From positions 1 through 39,591 of the forward strand of contig JAJYGK010000212.1 in NCBI GenBank assembly GCA_021790715.1: a stretch of 39,591 nucleotides of DNA, given 5' to 3'. The notes under the pieces are model-generated. The model made no database searches, was not told where the DNA came from, and was given only the letters and a program-made list of their open reading frames with translations. Made by a program: the position numbers and the translations under genes. This DNA comes from Chloroflexota bacterium. Lineage in GTDB: Bacteria; Chloroflexota; Limnocylindria; Limnocylindrales; CSP1-4. Of the stretch, positions 1 through 7,883 are shown piece after piece. Positions within the stretch are counted from its first letter, which is position 1; each line of letters begins with the position of its first letter.

Positions 1-1122
1 CTCGAGCTGGCGCCCCAGCTTCCTCGCACCGAGGTCGGCGCGGGCGGAGACGCCGGCCCGTCGCAGCTCCGTCGCGACGCGCAGCCGCCCGGCGGTGTCC
101 GCGGGGTCGGCGCTCGCGACGAACACAGCCGGCCGCGCGGCGCGGGGCGCCTCGGCCCCGGCCTCGCCGAGCGCCAGCACCACCCGGTCGAGGCCGAGCG
201 CGAACCCGATGCCGGGCGTCGGCCGGCCGCCGAGCAGCTCGACGAGGCCGTCGTAGCGCCCTCCCCCACCCAGTGCCTGCTGCTGGCCCTCGGCGCCTTC
301 GCGGTAGTACTCGAACGCCGTCCGCGTGTAGTAGTCGAGGCCGCGGACGAGGGACGGCTCCACCCGGACGGGGACTCCCAGCGCGTCAAGGTGCGAGCAC
401 ACGGCGTCGAAGTGGGCGCGGCAGGCATCGCAGAGGTGGTCGACGATGCGCGGCGCGTCGGCGATGAGGGGCGCCATGTCCGGGTCCTTCGAATCGAGCA
501 GGCGCAACGGGTTCGTCTGCAGGCGCGCCAGCTCGAGCTCGGGCAGGACCGACCGGTGCCGCTCGAACCAGGCGGTCAGGCGCTCGATGTAGGCGGGCCG
601 GCATGCCGGGTCGCCGATCGAGTTGAGCAGGACGCGCACATCGGTGAGGCCGGCCTCCACGTAGAACCGGTGGCCGAGCTCGACGATCTCGGCATCGATG
701 CCGGGGCCCGCGTCGCCGATCGCCTCCACGTCCCACTGCCAGAACTGCCGGTACCGGCCGGCCTGCGGCCGGTCGTAGCGGAACATCGGCCCCACGAACT
801 GCACCCGCACCGGCTGCGGCAGGGTGCGCATGCCGTGCTGCACGTAGGCCCGCACGACGCCGGCCGTCCCCTCGGGCCGCAGCGACCAGGCCTCGGCTTC
901 CTCGGTGCGCGGCTGGATGCGGAAGAGCTCCTTCTCGACGATGTCGGTGACGGCGCCCACGCCCCGCTCGAAGACCGCCGTCTGCTCGAACATCGGCGTC
1001 TCGATCCCGGCGTACCCGTAGCGGCGCGCGAGGTCCGAGGCGATGCCGGCCAGGCGGTCGAACGACGCCCGCTCCGCGGGCAGCAGGTCGCGGGTGCCGC
1101 GGGGGGCATGGAACGAGGGCAT
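1..1122 (-). CDS. hisS: Histidyl-tRNA synthetase, C-terminal part outside the window
   Basis: Class II aminoacyl-tRNA synthetase that charges tRNA-His in the cytoplasm. 374 codons are present; the reading frame is still open at base 1, so the anticodon-binding domain is incomplete. The N-terminus starts PSFHAPRGTRDLLP, the usual HisRS opening (RGTRD). Motif 2 is seen as FRYDRPQAGRYRQFWQ, and the histidine-binding HisA-type motif as GLDYYTRTAFEY, followed by GGGGRYDGL and GIGFALGLDRVVL (motif 3). The ATG at 1122 is chosen because it begins the conserved N-terminus and because a TAGACT -10 element ends exactly 6 nt upstream, which predicts a leaderless mRNA. The gene diverges from the small HExxH gene across only 37 bp. 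Confidence 0.96.
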   Translation of the reverse strand, partial: MPSFHAPRGTRDLLPAERASFDRLAGIASDLARRYGYAGIETPMFEQTAVFERGVGAVTDIVEKELFRIQPRTEEAEAWSLRPEGTAGVVRAYVQHGMRTLPQPVRVQFVGPMFRYDRPQAGRYRQFWQWDVEAIGDAGPGIDAEIVELGHRFYVEAGLTDVRVLLNSIGDPACRPAYIERLTAWFERHRSVLPELELARLQTNPLRLLDSKDPDMAPLIADAPRIVDHLCDACRAHFDAVCSHLDALGVPVRVEPSLVRGLDYYTRTAFEYYREGAEGQQQALGGGGRYDGLVELLGGRPTPGIGFALGLDRVVLALGEAGAEAPRAARPAVFVASADPADTAGRLRVATELRRAGVSARADLGARKLGRQLE

Positions 1123-1128
1123 GCCCGC

Positions 1129-1134
1129 AGTCTA
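1129..1134 (-). promoter_or_regulatory. -10 element of hisS (TAGACT), leaderless arrangement
   Basis: On the minus strand TAGACT is followed by 6 nt and then the hisS ATG, so the expected transcription start is the A of the start codon. No Shine-Dalgarno sequence is present. The same hexamer at the same distance precedes tyrA. No convincing -35 was seen. Confidence 0.6.
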
Positions 1135-1147
1135 TCCGGTCCGCGCC

Positions 1148-1153
1148 GATAAT
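1148..1153 (+). promoter_or_regulatory. -10 element (GATAAT) of the small HExxH gene
   Basis: GATAAT is followed by 6 nt (cgggag) and the GTG at 1160, again predicting transcription starting at or next to the start codon. The region where its -35 would lie (about 1125-1130) overlaps the -10 of the divergent hisS promoter. Confidence 0.5.
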
Positions 1154-1159
1154 CGGGAG

Positions 1160-1525
1160 GTGCCTGCGCCTGCCGCTGCACCGTCGCGTCCGAGGACGGC
1201 CACGATCGTCGTCCGCCTCCGCGTGCGGCCGGGCCTGCGCGCGATCGGTTCGCGCCTGCTGCTCCCCGACTGGCTCGCCATCACGATCGGCACGACGATC
1301 GTGAGCTGGCGCCGCCTGGAGCCGCACGAGCTGGCCCACGAGCTCGAGCACGTCCGCCAGTGGCGGCGGCACGGATCACTCGGGTTCGTCGTCCGCTACC
1401 TGCTCGCCTCGTTCGACGCGCTGCGTTCGGGGCACGACTGGTACCGGGACAACGCGTTCGAGCGGGAGGCCCGCGCGGCGGCGGCGGGCATCGGGGCGGA
1501 GCAGGTTCGCCCGACGGACGCGTAG
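1160..1525 (+). CDS. Small putative zinc-binding HExxH protein
   Basis: 121-residue protein of unknown role. Residues 56-64 read HELAHELEH, two overlapping HExxH zincin motifs, followed by VRQW; after about 38 residues comes NAFEREA (around residues 98-104), whose glutamate is a plausible third zinc ligand. This resembles the small DUF4157-like metallopeptidase-type proteins (family assignment is inference). The hydrophobic ITIGTTIV stretch (about 41-48) is too short for a secure membrane segment and there is no signal peptide. GTG 1160 is preferred to the upstream ATG 1121 because the latter overlaps the hisS start codon and lies upstream of the GATAAT element; GTG 1223 is another option. 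It ends convergently with rel. Enzymatic activity is not established. Confidence 0.7.
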   Translation: MPAPAAAPSRPRTATIVVRLRVRPGLRAIGSRLLLPDWLAITIGTTIVSWRRLEPHELAHELEHVRQWRRHGSLGFVVRYLLASFDALRSGHDWYRDNAFEREARAAAAGIGAEQVRPTDA

Positions 1526-1561
1526 CGCAGCCCGGCCCGGCGAGGAACTCGACCTGACGGG

Positions 1562-1583
1562 CGCGGCCCGGCAGGCGGCCGCG
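1562..1583. terminator. Weak GC hairpin between convergent genes
   Basis: A 7-bp perfect inverted repeat with an 8-nt loop lies in the 77-bp space between the HExxH gene and the end of rel. It could end transcription from both sides, but it has no T-run, and short GC hairpins are common by chance here. Confidence 0.25.
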
Positions 1584-1602
1584 GGCGGGGCCGATGGCGG
1601 CG

Positions 1603-3852
1603 TCAGCTCAGCGCGCGCTGGACCGAGAAGACGTCCTTTACCTGCTCCAGGCGCGAGAGCACCTTTGCCAGCTGCGCCACCGACGAGACCTGGAGCGTGG
1701 CGCTCACCGTCGCGGTCCGGTCCGGGTGGGTCTCGAGGTGCGCCGAGACGATGTTGACCTTCTGCTCCGCAACGACGTTCGTGATGTCGGAGAGCAGCCC
1801 GGTGCGGTCGTACGCGTCGAGGCGGATCGCGATCGGGTAGGTACGCTCGGCGGCGCCCTCCCACTCGACCTCGATGAGCCGCTCGACGTCGCGCTCGTGG
1901 AGGATCGTGACGCACTCGCGGAGATGGACCGTGACGCCCTTTCCCCGCGTGATGAAGCCGATGATCGGGTCGCCCGGGATCGGATGGCAGCAGGCCGCGA
2001 ATCGCACGAGGAGATCGCCGACGCCCTTCACCCGGACCCCGCCGGCCTGCGACGGGGGTACCGGCGGCGCGGTCTGCGGCAGCACCGCCTCGTTCGAGTC
2101 GTCCACGACCCCCATGCGGATGACGGCCTGCTGGGCGCTCACCGCGCCGTAGCCCACCGCCGCCAGGAAGTCGTCCACCGTCGGGAACTTGTAGAGCTCC
2201 GCCATCTCGGCCACGCGTTCCGTCCCGACGCGCTCGAGCGACGTGCGCGCCAGCCGCCGCAGCTCCCGGTCCAGCGCCTCCCGGCCGTGCGCGATGTTCT
2301 CCTCGCGCTGCTGGCGCTTGAACCACTGGCGGATCTTCTCCCGCGCATGCGTCGTGCGGACGATCGAGAGCCAGTCCCGCGACGGGCCGTGCGCCGCCTT
2401 CGTGGTGACGATCTCCACGATGTCGCCGTTGCGCAGCTTGTAGTCGAGCGGGACGAGCCGGTTGTTGATCTTCGCGCCGATGCAGCGATGGCCGATGTCG
2501 GTGTGGATGCGGTAGGCGAAGTCGAGGGGGGTCGATCCGGCCGGCAGGTCCTTGACCTCGCCCTTCGGCGTGAACACGAAGACCTGGTCCTGGAAGACGT
2601 CGAGCTTGAGGCCCTCGACGAACTCGGTGGCGTCCGCGACCTCGCGCTGCCACTCCATGAGCTGGCGGATCCAGGCCAGCTTCGCGTCGTAGTCGCGATC
2701 GGACCGGGAGCCCTCCTTGTAGCGCCAGTGCGCGGCGATGCCGACCTCCGCGATGCGGTGCATCTGGTGGGTCCGGATCTGCACCTCGAGCGGGTGACCC
2801 TCGAGGGCGATCACCGCGGTGTGCAGGCTCTGGTAGCCGTTGGCCTTCGGCATCGCGATGTAGTCGTCGAACTGCCCCGGGATCGGGCGCCAGAGGGAGT
2901 GCACGACGCCGAGCGCCGCGTAGCAGTCCTTCACCTCGTCGACGAGGACGCGGATCGCGTACACGTCGTAGACCTCGTCGAAGTTCGCCGACTTGCGCTG
3001 CATCTTGCGGTGGATGCTGTACAGGTGCTTGGGGCGTCCCGAGAGGTCGGCCTCGATGCCGCTGATCTCGAGCGCCTCGGCCAGCTCCGCCATCGCGCGC
3101 TCGACGTACACCTCGCGGGCGGCGCGCCGCGTCTCGAGCTGCTGGGCCAGCGAGTGGAACGCGGTCGGCTCGAGCACCTTGAACGAGAGGTCCTCGAGCT
3201 CCCACTTCATCTGCCAGATCCCGAGCCGTTCCGCCAGCGGCGCGTAGATCTCCAGCGTCTGGCGGGCGATGCGCTGCTGCTTCTCCGCCGGCAGCCCGGA
3301 GATGGTGCGCATGTTGTGGAGGCGGTCCGCGAGCTTGATCAGGACGACCCGGACGTCCTCGGCCATCGCCAGGAACATCTTCCGGATGTTCTCGGCCTGG
3401 CGCTCCTCGTGGCTGTGCGCGCTGAACTTGGACAGCTTGGTGACGCCGTCGACGAGCCGCGCGACCTCCGCTCCGAAGCGCTCCTCGATCTCCTCGAGCG
3501 AGTACTCCGTGTCCTCGGGGATGTCGTGGAGGAGCGCGGCCTGGATCGCGACCGGGTCGAGGCCGAGCTCGGCGAGCGTCTGGGCGGCGGCAACCGGGTG
3601 CGTCACGTACGGCTCGCCGCTCGCGCGCCGCTGCTCGGCGTGCGCCTCGACCGCGAATGCGAACGCGCGCTCGATGCCCGACAGGTCGGCGAGCGGGTAG
3701 TGGCCCGCGACCTCCGCGATCAGGCGCTGGCCGAGCGCGTCGATCTCCTCCGGCGTCTGCGCCGGAGTCGTGACGGTCGGACTGATCGTGCCCGGCGTCG
3801 CGCCGGCGCGACGGCGCTGGCGCGAGGGAGCACTCGCGGGCTCGGTTGTCAT
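1603..3852 (-). CDS. rel: Bifunctional (p)ppGpp synthetase/hydrolase, Rel/SpoT family
   Basis: 749-residue RSH protein controlling the stringent-response alarmone in the cytoplasm. An HD hydrolase domain carries LLHDIPEDT (His-Asp at 109-110), so hydrolysis is likely intact. The synthetase domain has YIAMPKANGYQSLHTAV (about 331-347) and EVQIRTHQMHRIAEVGIAAHW. A TGS domain follows (about 425-485, VFVFTPKGEVKDLPAGSTP), then the conserved-cysteine region FAACCHPIPGD (about 620-650) and a C-terminal ACT domain (about 670-749). The synthetase loop reads GQFDDYIA (326-333), where classic bifunctional enzymes have RxKD. ATG 3852 is preceded by TATGAT ending 8 nt upstream and no Shine-Dalgarno, so the mRNA is probably near-leaderless. 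Single-gene unit, separated from the Fem operon by a hairpin. Confidence 0.96.
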   Translation of the reverse strand: MTTEPASAPSRQRRRAGATPGTISPTVTTPAQTPEEIDALGQRLIAEVAGHYPLADLSGIERAFAFAVEAHAEQRRASGEPYVTHPVAAAQTLAELGLDPVAIQAALLHDIPEDTEYSLEEIEERFGAEVARLVDGVTKLSKFSAHSHEERQAENIRKMFLAMAEDVRVVLIKLADRLHNMRTISGLPAEKQQRIARQTLEIYAPLAERLGIWQMKWELEDLSFKVLEPTAFHSLAQQLETRRAAREVYVERAMAELAEALEISGIEADLSGRPKHLYSIHRKMQRKSANFDEVYDVYAIRVLVDEVKDCYAALGVVHSLWRPIPGQFDDYIAMPKANGYQSLHTAVIALEGHPLEVQIRTHQMHRIAEVGIAAHWRYKEGSRSDRDYDAKLAWIRQLMEWQREVADATEFVEGLKLDVFQDQVFVFTPKGEVKDLPAGSTPLDFAYRIHTDIGHRCIGAKINNRLVPLDYKLRNGDIVEIVTTKAAHGPSRDWLSIVRTTHAREKIRQWFKRQQREENIAHGREALDRELRRLARTSLERVGTERVAEMAELYKFPTVDDFLAAVGYGAVSAQQAVIRMGVVDDSNEAVLPQTAPPVPPSQAGGVRVKGVGDLLVRFAACCHPIPGDPIIGFITRGKGVTVHLRECVTILHERDVERLIEVEWEGAAERTYPIAIRLDAYDRTGLLSDITNVVAEQKVNIVSAHLETHPDRTATVSATLQVSSVAQLAKVLSRLEQVKDVFSVQRALS

Positions 3853-3860
3853 GTGGGGCC

Positions 3861-3866
3861 ATCATA
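3861..3866 (-). promoter_or_regulatory. -10 element of rel (TATGAT)
   Basis: TATGAT on the minus strand ends 8 nt before the rel ATG; the expected leader is 0-2 nt. It lies just downstream of the hairpin that seems to close the preceding operon. Confidence 0.55.
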
Positions 3867-3882
3867 CCGCCGGCCACCCCGG

Positions 3883-3905
3883 GCCCCCGACGGGCCCTCG
3901 GGGGC
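3883..3905 (-). terminator. Hairpin after the topA-to-femAB operon
   Basis: Perfect 8-bp stem (GCCCCCGA / TCGGGGGC) with a 7-nt loop, located between the end of the last FemAB gene and the rel promoter. No T-run follows, so termination is inferred from position and stem strength. Confidence 0.45.
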
Positions 3906-3977
3906 GCGCGGCAGGGACCGGGGGCGGAGGGACCGCTGGCCGGCCGCCGAGTCGGAGTCGCCGACGAAGCCCCGCCG

Positions 3978-5081
3978 TCAGCGGATGCGGCGGACGGCGC
4001 GCCAGCCGGCGCCGAGGAACGCGTGCGGAGAGACCTCGTGCGCCCGCGCGAGGACGACGCCGCGCGCCCCGAACCCGCGCTTGAACTCGTACAGGTTCCA
4101 CAGCGGGTGGGAGCGGTCGATCGGCAGTCCCGGCGCGGTCTGCGTGTCGACGCCGCCGAGGTCGTAGGTCGCGAACCCGTTCGCCGCCCCCCAGCGCATG
4201 ATCTCCCACTGCAGGAGGTGATTCGCGCGGGTCCGGCGCAGGTCCGCGCCGTCGGGCGAGCCGGCCACGTGCGAGACGAGCCGCCGGCCGGAGTGGAGCA
4301 CGACGACGCCGTTCTGCCGCGCCTCACCGATGCGGGCGAACCACAGGCTCGCCAGGCCGGCCTCGCCGAGCGCCCGCCATTGCGCGAGCTGGTAGTCGCT
4401 GTCGCGCACGATGAAGCCCTCGCGCCTCCCGGTCGCGACGAACATCTCCCAGAAGCAGGCAAGCGCCTCCTCCCGCGCGTCGCGATCGTCGAGGTCGACC
4501 CGCTCGGCGACCACGCCCGCCCGCCGGGCCTTGTTGATGTTGCGGGCGGTGCTGTCCCCGAGGATCTCGTGCTGCGCGCCCTCGTCCGCCCGCAGCGGCA
4601 CCAGCATCGCGGTGCGCGACACCTGGATCTCGCGCGTCGCGGGCCGGAACCCGGCCGCCGCGAGCGCCAGGGCGAGCTCGCTCCCCTCCTCCCACGCGGG
4701 ATCGACCGTGAGCGCCACGGCGTGCCTGGCGCGCGCGAGCCGGGCGAGTGCGTGCAGCGCGAGCCGCGCGGCATCGGGATCCGTGCGCAGCAGCACGGGG
4801 CCGCGCGGGGCGTAGAGGTAGACGAGCCGGGCGAACGGCCCCGGGAGTCGGGCGCCGAGCCCCCGTTCCTGGAGCGACGCGACGGCGATCGGCTCGCCGC
4901 CCTGCTCGACGACGATGCGGAGCGCGCGCCACCCAAGCCGGACCTTGCTCTCGCCCCACGCGTGAGACTGGAACGCCTCGCCGTGGTCGCTGCGGGCCGC
5001 GAGCGCGTCCCAGCGCTCCGCGGGCCACCCGGACGCGTCGACGACACGCGGCGCGGCCGCGTCTCCGAGCGTGGACGTCAC
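3978..5081 (-). CDS. FemAB/FemX-family aminoacyltransferase, copy 1
   Basis: 367-residue member of the Fem (GNAT-fold, lipid II:glycine glycyltransferase-like) family, which uses aminoacyl-tRNA to add bridge amino acids to peptidoglycan precursors on the cytoplasmic side (family knowledge; donor unknown). Visible family signatures are FQSHAWGESKVRLGWRAL near the N-terminus, YLYAPRGPVLL, the segment ARNINKARRAGVV, ANHLLQWEIMRWGAANG with YDLGGVD, and the C-terminal LYEFKRGFGARG. The GTG at 5081 sits in a GTGA overlap with the stop of the upstream FemAB gene, which decides the start. Last gene of the topA-xerC-murJ-femAB-murE-femAB-femAB unit. The nearest alternative role is addition of an amino acid to another lipid-linked or tRNA-dependent acceptor. 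Confidence 0.85.
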   Translation of the reverse strand: MTSTLGDAAAPRVVDASGWPAERWDALAARSDHGEAFQSHAWGESKVRLGWRALRIVVEQGGEPIAVASLQERGLGARLPGPFARLVYLYAPRGPVLLRTDPDAARLALHALARLARARHAVALTVDPAWEEGSELALALAAAGFRPATREIQVSRTAMLVPLRADEGAQHEILGDSTARNINKARRAGVVAERVDLDDRDAREEALACFWEMFVATGRREGFIVRDSDYQLAQWRALGEAGLASLWFARIGEARQNGVVVLHSGRRLVSHVAGSPDGADLRRTRANHLLQWEIMRWGAANGFATYDLGGVDTQTAPGLPIDRSHPLWNLYEFKRGFGARGVVLARAHEVSPHAFLGAGWRAVRRIR

Positions 5082-6202
5082 GACGCCGATGATACCGGCC
5101 CGCCGTGCCGCAGCCGCTCGCGGATGTCGCGCAGCGCGTACCACGGGGGCGAGAGGACGAGATCGAACGTCCCGGGATGCACGAGCGACACCCCGCCGAA
5201 GCCGCGCTTGAAGAGGCTGAAGCCGGCCCAGCCCGGGTCGGCCGCCTCGTCGCCCGGCTCGACCACGCCCCACAGGTCGAGCGACTCGCGCCCCTCGGCG
5301 GCCAGCGCCTCGATGCAGCCCCAGAGCGCCGCGTACGCGCCGTTCGCGTGTCTGAGGCGCTCCTCGCGCCGCGACGCGGCATGGAGGTAGAACGCGCGGG
5401 GTCCCGTCGTGAGCGCGAGGCATCCGGCGATCGGCTCGCCGTCGAGCTCGGCCAGCACGAGGCAGGCGTCGCCGGCGACGGCGTATCCGGCGGCGATCGC
5501 CTCGAACGCGACGGCCGGACGGACCCGGAAGCCGGCCCGCGCCCCCGTCGCGGCGAGCAGGCCGGCGAACGCGCCGTAGGCGGCCGGGTCGGGACCGCGC
5601 ACGACGCGGGTCCGCACGCCCTCTCGCGCGGATCTGCGCACGAGATTGCGCGTGTCCTTCTCGAGGCCGGCGAAGACGGCATCGGCGCCCGCGCGCAGGT
5701 CCAGCACCCGCGTCGTGCGCGCCTGCAGGTCGGCCCGAGCCCGGCGCAGGCCTCGCGCGCGCAGCAGCGCGCGCAGGCGGGCCGCTCCGGCGTCCGCCGT
5801 CGCCCGCGGGTCGAGCTTCAGCACGATGCCGCGCTCGGCATGCCCCAGCGCCCGCAGCGCGGCGAGCAGTGCGTCGAGCACGTCGGCCGCATCGGGGGCG
5901 GCGGCGTCCCACGCGGGGCCGTGCGGCGCGTAGAGGACGCGGTGCCCGACCGCCGCCTCGCGGACCAGCACCTGCGCCACGCCGCGCACCCGTCCGGATG
6001 GGTCCGTCGCCAGGATCCGCTCCGGACGTTCGCCGCCCGTGTGCGCCACGTCGCCCCAGGCCCACGCCTGGAGCGGGTCGCCGGAGGGCAGCGCCGCCAC
6101 GAACGCATCCCACGCGGGCCGGTCCGACGCGGTCGCCCCGCGCGCCACGATCCCGCTCGCACGCGCGGACGGGGCCCGTGCCGCGATCTCCCGGTCGCTC
6201 AC
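5078..6202 (-). CDS. FemAB/FemX-family aminoacyltransferase, copy 2
   Basis: 374-residue Fem-family protein, clearly related to its two neighbours. It has LQAWAWGDV near the N-terminus, VLYAPHGPAWD, the central TRNLVRRSAREGVR, ANGAYAALWGCIEALAAEG, LDLWGVVEPG and FSLFKRGFGGVSLVHPG at the C-terminus. Lower conservation of the central pocket relative to copies 1 and 3 suggests a different donor or acceptor position (inference). GTG 6202 is preceded by GGGGAGG about 8 nt upstream, a good ribosome site; the gene starts 31 nt after the murE stop. Its stop overlaps the next femAB start by GTGA (5078-5081), so the two copies are probably translated in fixed proportion. Expected to work on lipid II or UDP-linked stem peptides at the inner membrane face. 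Confidence 0.85.
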   Translation of the reverse strand: MSDREIAARAPSARASGIVARGATASDRPAWDAFVAALPSGDPLQAWAWGDVAHTGGERPERILATDPSGRVRGVAQVLVREAAVGHRVLYAPHGPAWDAAAPDAADVLDALLAALRALGHAERGIVLKLDPRATADAGAARLRALLRARGLRRARADLQARTTRVLDLRAGADAVFAGLEKDTRNLVRRSAREGVRTRVVRGPDPAAYGAFAGLLAATGARAGFRVRPAVAFEAIAAGYAVAGDACLVLAELDGEPIAGCLALTTGPRAFYLHAASRREERLRHANGAYAALWGCIEALAAEGRESLDLWGVVEPGDEAADPGWAGFSLFKRGFGGVSLVHPGTFDLVLSPPWYALRDIRERLRHGGPVSSAS

Positions 6203-6233
6203 GGCCGCGGCCTCCCCCCTGCCGCCACGGCGC

Positions 6234-7883
6234 TCAGGGCTCCGCCTCCGTGCCGGCCGCGGTGTCGTGCGTCCCGGCGACGGTGTCGTCCCGCCCGGCC
6301 ACCGCCGCCTCCGCCTCGGCCACCGCCGCCTCCGCCTCGGCCCGCTCGTTCCAGCGGTGCGGCCCGTCCGCCATCTCGATCGTCGATTCGTGCCCCTTGC
6401 CGGCCAGCACCACGACGTCACCGGGGCGGGCGCCCCGCAGCGCCTCGCGGATCGCGGCCCTCCGGTCGGCCACCAGGAGCAGGTCGCGCCCGCGCACCCT
6501 GCCGGCGGCCTCGGCGCCGGCCGCGATCTCGTCCAGGATCCGCTCGCGGTCCTCGCCGCGCGGGTCCTCGTCGGTGACCACGACCAGACGGCAGCGCTCG
6601 CCGGCCACGCGGCCCATCTCGGGGCGCTTCAGGACGTCGCGCTCGCCGGCGGACCCGAAGACGGCCACCAGCCCGCCCCCGCCGGCCGCGGCCACGGGTG
6701 CGAGATCGTCGAGGACGAGCCGGAGCGCGTTCGGCGTGTGGGCGTAGTCGACGATCACCGTGAACGGCAGGCGGCCGGGCACGCGCTCCATGCGGCCGGG
6801 GACCCGTTCGACGGCCTCGAGACCCGCGCGGATCGCGGCCGGTTCCAGCTCCAGCGCCTCCCCGACGGCGATCGTCGCCAGCGCGTTGTGCGCGTTGAAC
6901 GTGCCGGCCAGCCGCAGCGTCACCGGTCCGCGCCAGCGGGGCGTCGCCACCTCCAGGCGGAGCGCGTCGGCGTCCTGCCGGAGCGCGAGCAGCCGGACGT
7001 GGGCGTCGGGATCGCGCCCGTAGGTGAGCAGCGCCGCCCCGGCCCCGGCGGTCGCGTCGATGAACTCCGGCGCCCACCGGTCGTCGAGGTTGACCACGCC
7101 CGTCTTGCCCCACCCCTTCCCGGGGTTGCGCTCGCCGATCGCCAGTGCCTCGAAGAGCCGGCGCTTCGCGGCCCGGTACGCCTCGTGCGTGCGGTGGAAC
7201 TCCAGGTGCTCGTGCGTCAGGTTGGTGAGCACCGCGACGTCGTAGGAGACCTCCGCCACCCGGTCGAGCGCGAGGCCGTGCGACGTCGACTCGACGACCG
7301 CGAACCGGTCGCCGGCCTCCACCATCGCGGCGAGGGCCGCCTGCAGCTCGGGGGCCTCCGGCGTCGTGGCGCGCGAGGCGCCGCCGTACGGACGCCCGCC
7401 GGCGATCGTCGTCACGGTGCCGGTCATGCCGCAGGGCATGCCTGCCGCCTCGAGCATCGCGCGGACGAGGAAGCTCGTCGTCGTCTTGCCGTCCGTCCCC
7501 GTGATCCCGACGATCCCGAGCCGGCGGCTCGGGAAGCCGTGCAGCCAGGCGGCCGCGGTCGCCAGGGCGGGACGCGCCGCCCGCACGACGACCTGCGGGA
7601 CGGCGATGCCGGCCAGGGGCCGCTCCACGACGACGGCGCGAGCTCCCGCCCGGACCGCGTCCGCCACGTACGCGTGCCCGTCCTGGCGCGTCCCCGCGAT
7701 TGCCACGAACAGGCTCCCCTCGCCGGCGCGTCGCGAGTCGTAGTCGACCTGGAGGATCGCGGTCTCGGCGCCTCGGCCGGCCTCTGCCGCGATGATCGAC
7801 GCGAGGTTGTCGCGGCGACCGAGGAGGTCGATCAGTTCGCCGAGCGTGCGAGTCGTGCCGGGCATGCCGCTCCGATCGCTCAC
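6234..7883 (-). CDS. murE: UDP-MurNAc-tripeptide synthetase MurE
   Basis: 549-residue cytoplasmic Mur ligase adding the third amino acid to UDP-MurNAc-L-Ala-D-Glu with ATP. N-terminal domain to about residue 120; P-loop GITGTDGKTTT at 127-136; THEHLEFH at 223-230; probable carbamylated lysine K240 in AYRAAKRR; DYAHTPNALR at 379-388; GKGHE at 495-499. The substrate loop reads TDEDPRGED (437-445): the Arg after Pro matches the DxPR loop of meso-diaminopimelate enzymes, although ornithine use cannot be excluded (ornithine occurs in Chloroflexus walls). The last 35-40 residues are an acidic Ala/Glu tail encoded partly by a 21-bp tandem duplication. GTG 7883 is chosen because it overlaps the preceding stop (GTGA) and has GGAGGG about 9 nt upstream; ATG 7865 is the alternative. 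It lies between FemAB genes. Confidence 0.95.
   Translation of the reverse strand: MSDRSGMPGTTRTLGELIDLLGRRDNLASIIAAEAGRGAETAILQVDYDSRRAGEGSLFVAIAGTRQDGHAYVADAVRAGARAVVVERPLAGIAVPQVVVRAARPALATAAAWLHGFPSRRLGIVGITGTDGKTTTSFLVRAMLEAAGMPCGMTGTVTTIAGGRPYGGASRATTPEAPELQAALAAMVEAGDRFAVVESTSHGLALDRVAEVSYDVAVLTNLTHEHLEFHRTHEAYRAAKRRLFEALAIGERNPGKGWGKTGVVNLDDRWAPEFIDATAGAGAALLTYGRDPDAHVRLLALRQDADALRLEVATPRWRGPVTLRLAGTFNAHNALATIAVGEALELEPAAIRAGLEAVERVPGRMERVPGRLPFTVIVDYAHTPNALRLVLDDLAPVAAAGGGGLVAVFGSAGERDVLKRPEMGRVAGERCRLVVVTDEDPRGEDRERILDEIAAGAEAAGRVRGRDLLLVADRRAAIREALRGARPGDVVVLAGKGHESTIEMADGPHRWNERAEAEAAVAEAEAAVAGRDDTVAGTHDTAAGTEAEP
6299..6340. repeat. 21-bp tandem duplication in the murE 3' end
   Basis: Two identical 21-bp units lie head to tail in frame and encode a repeated AEAEAAV-type heptapeptide in the acidic C-terminal tail of MurE. 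In-frame length suggests a tolerated slippage product outside the catalytic core. Confidence 0.7.

Noticed and set aside
1376..5047. Minus-strand open frame of 1223 codons across rel and FemAB copy 1
   Set aside because: It is an antisense/out-of-frame shadow created by GC-rich codon structure; rel and the Fem gene explain the region with conserved domains, whereas the frame is Arg/Pro-rich and featureless.
6234..6340. The repeat tract at the end of murE as a frameshift or pseudogene sign
   Set aside because: The 21-bp duplication keeps frame and lies beyond the catalytic motifs, all of which are intact.
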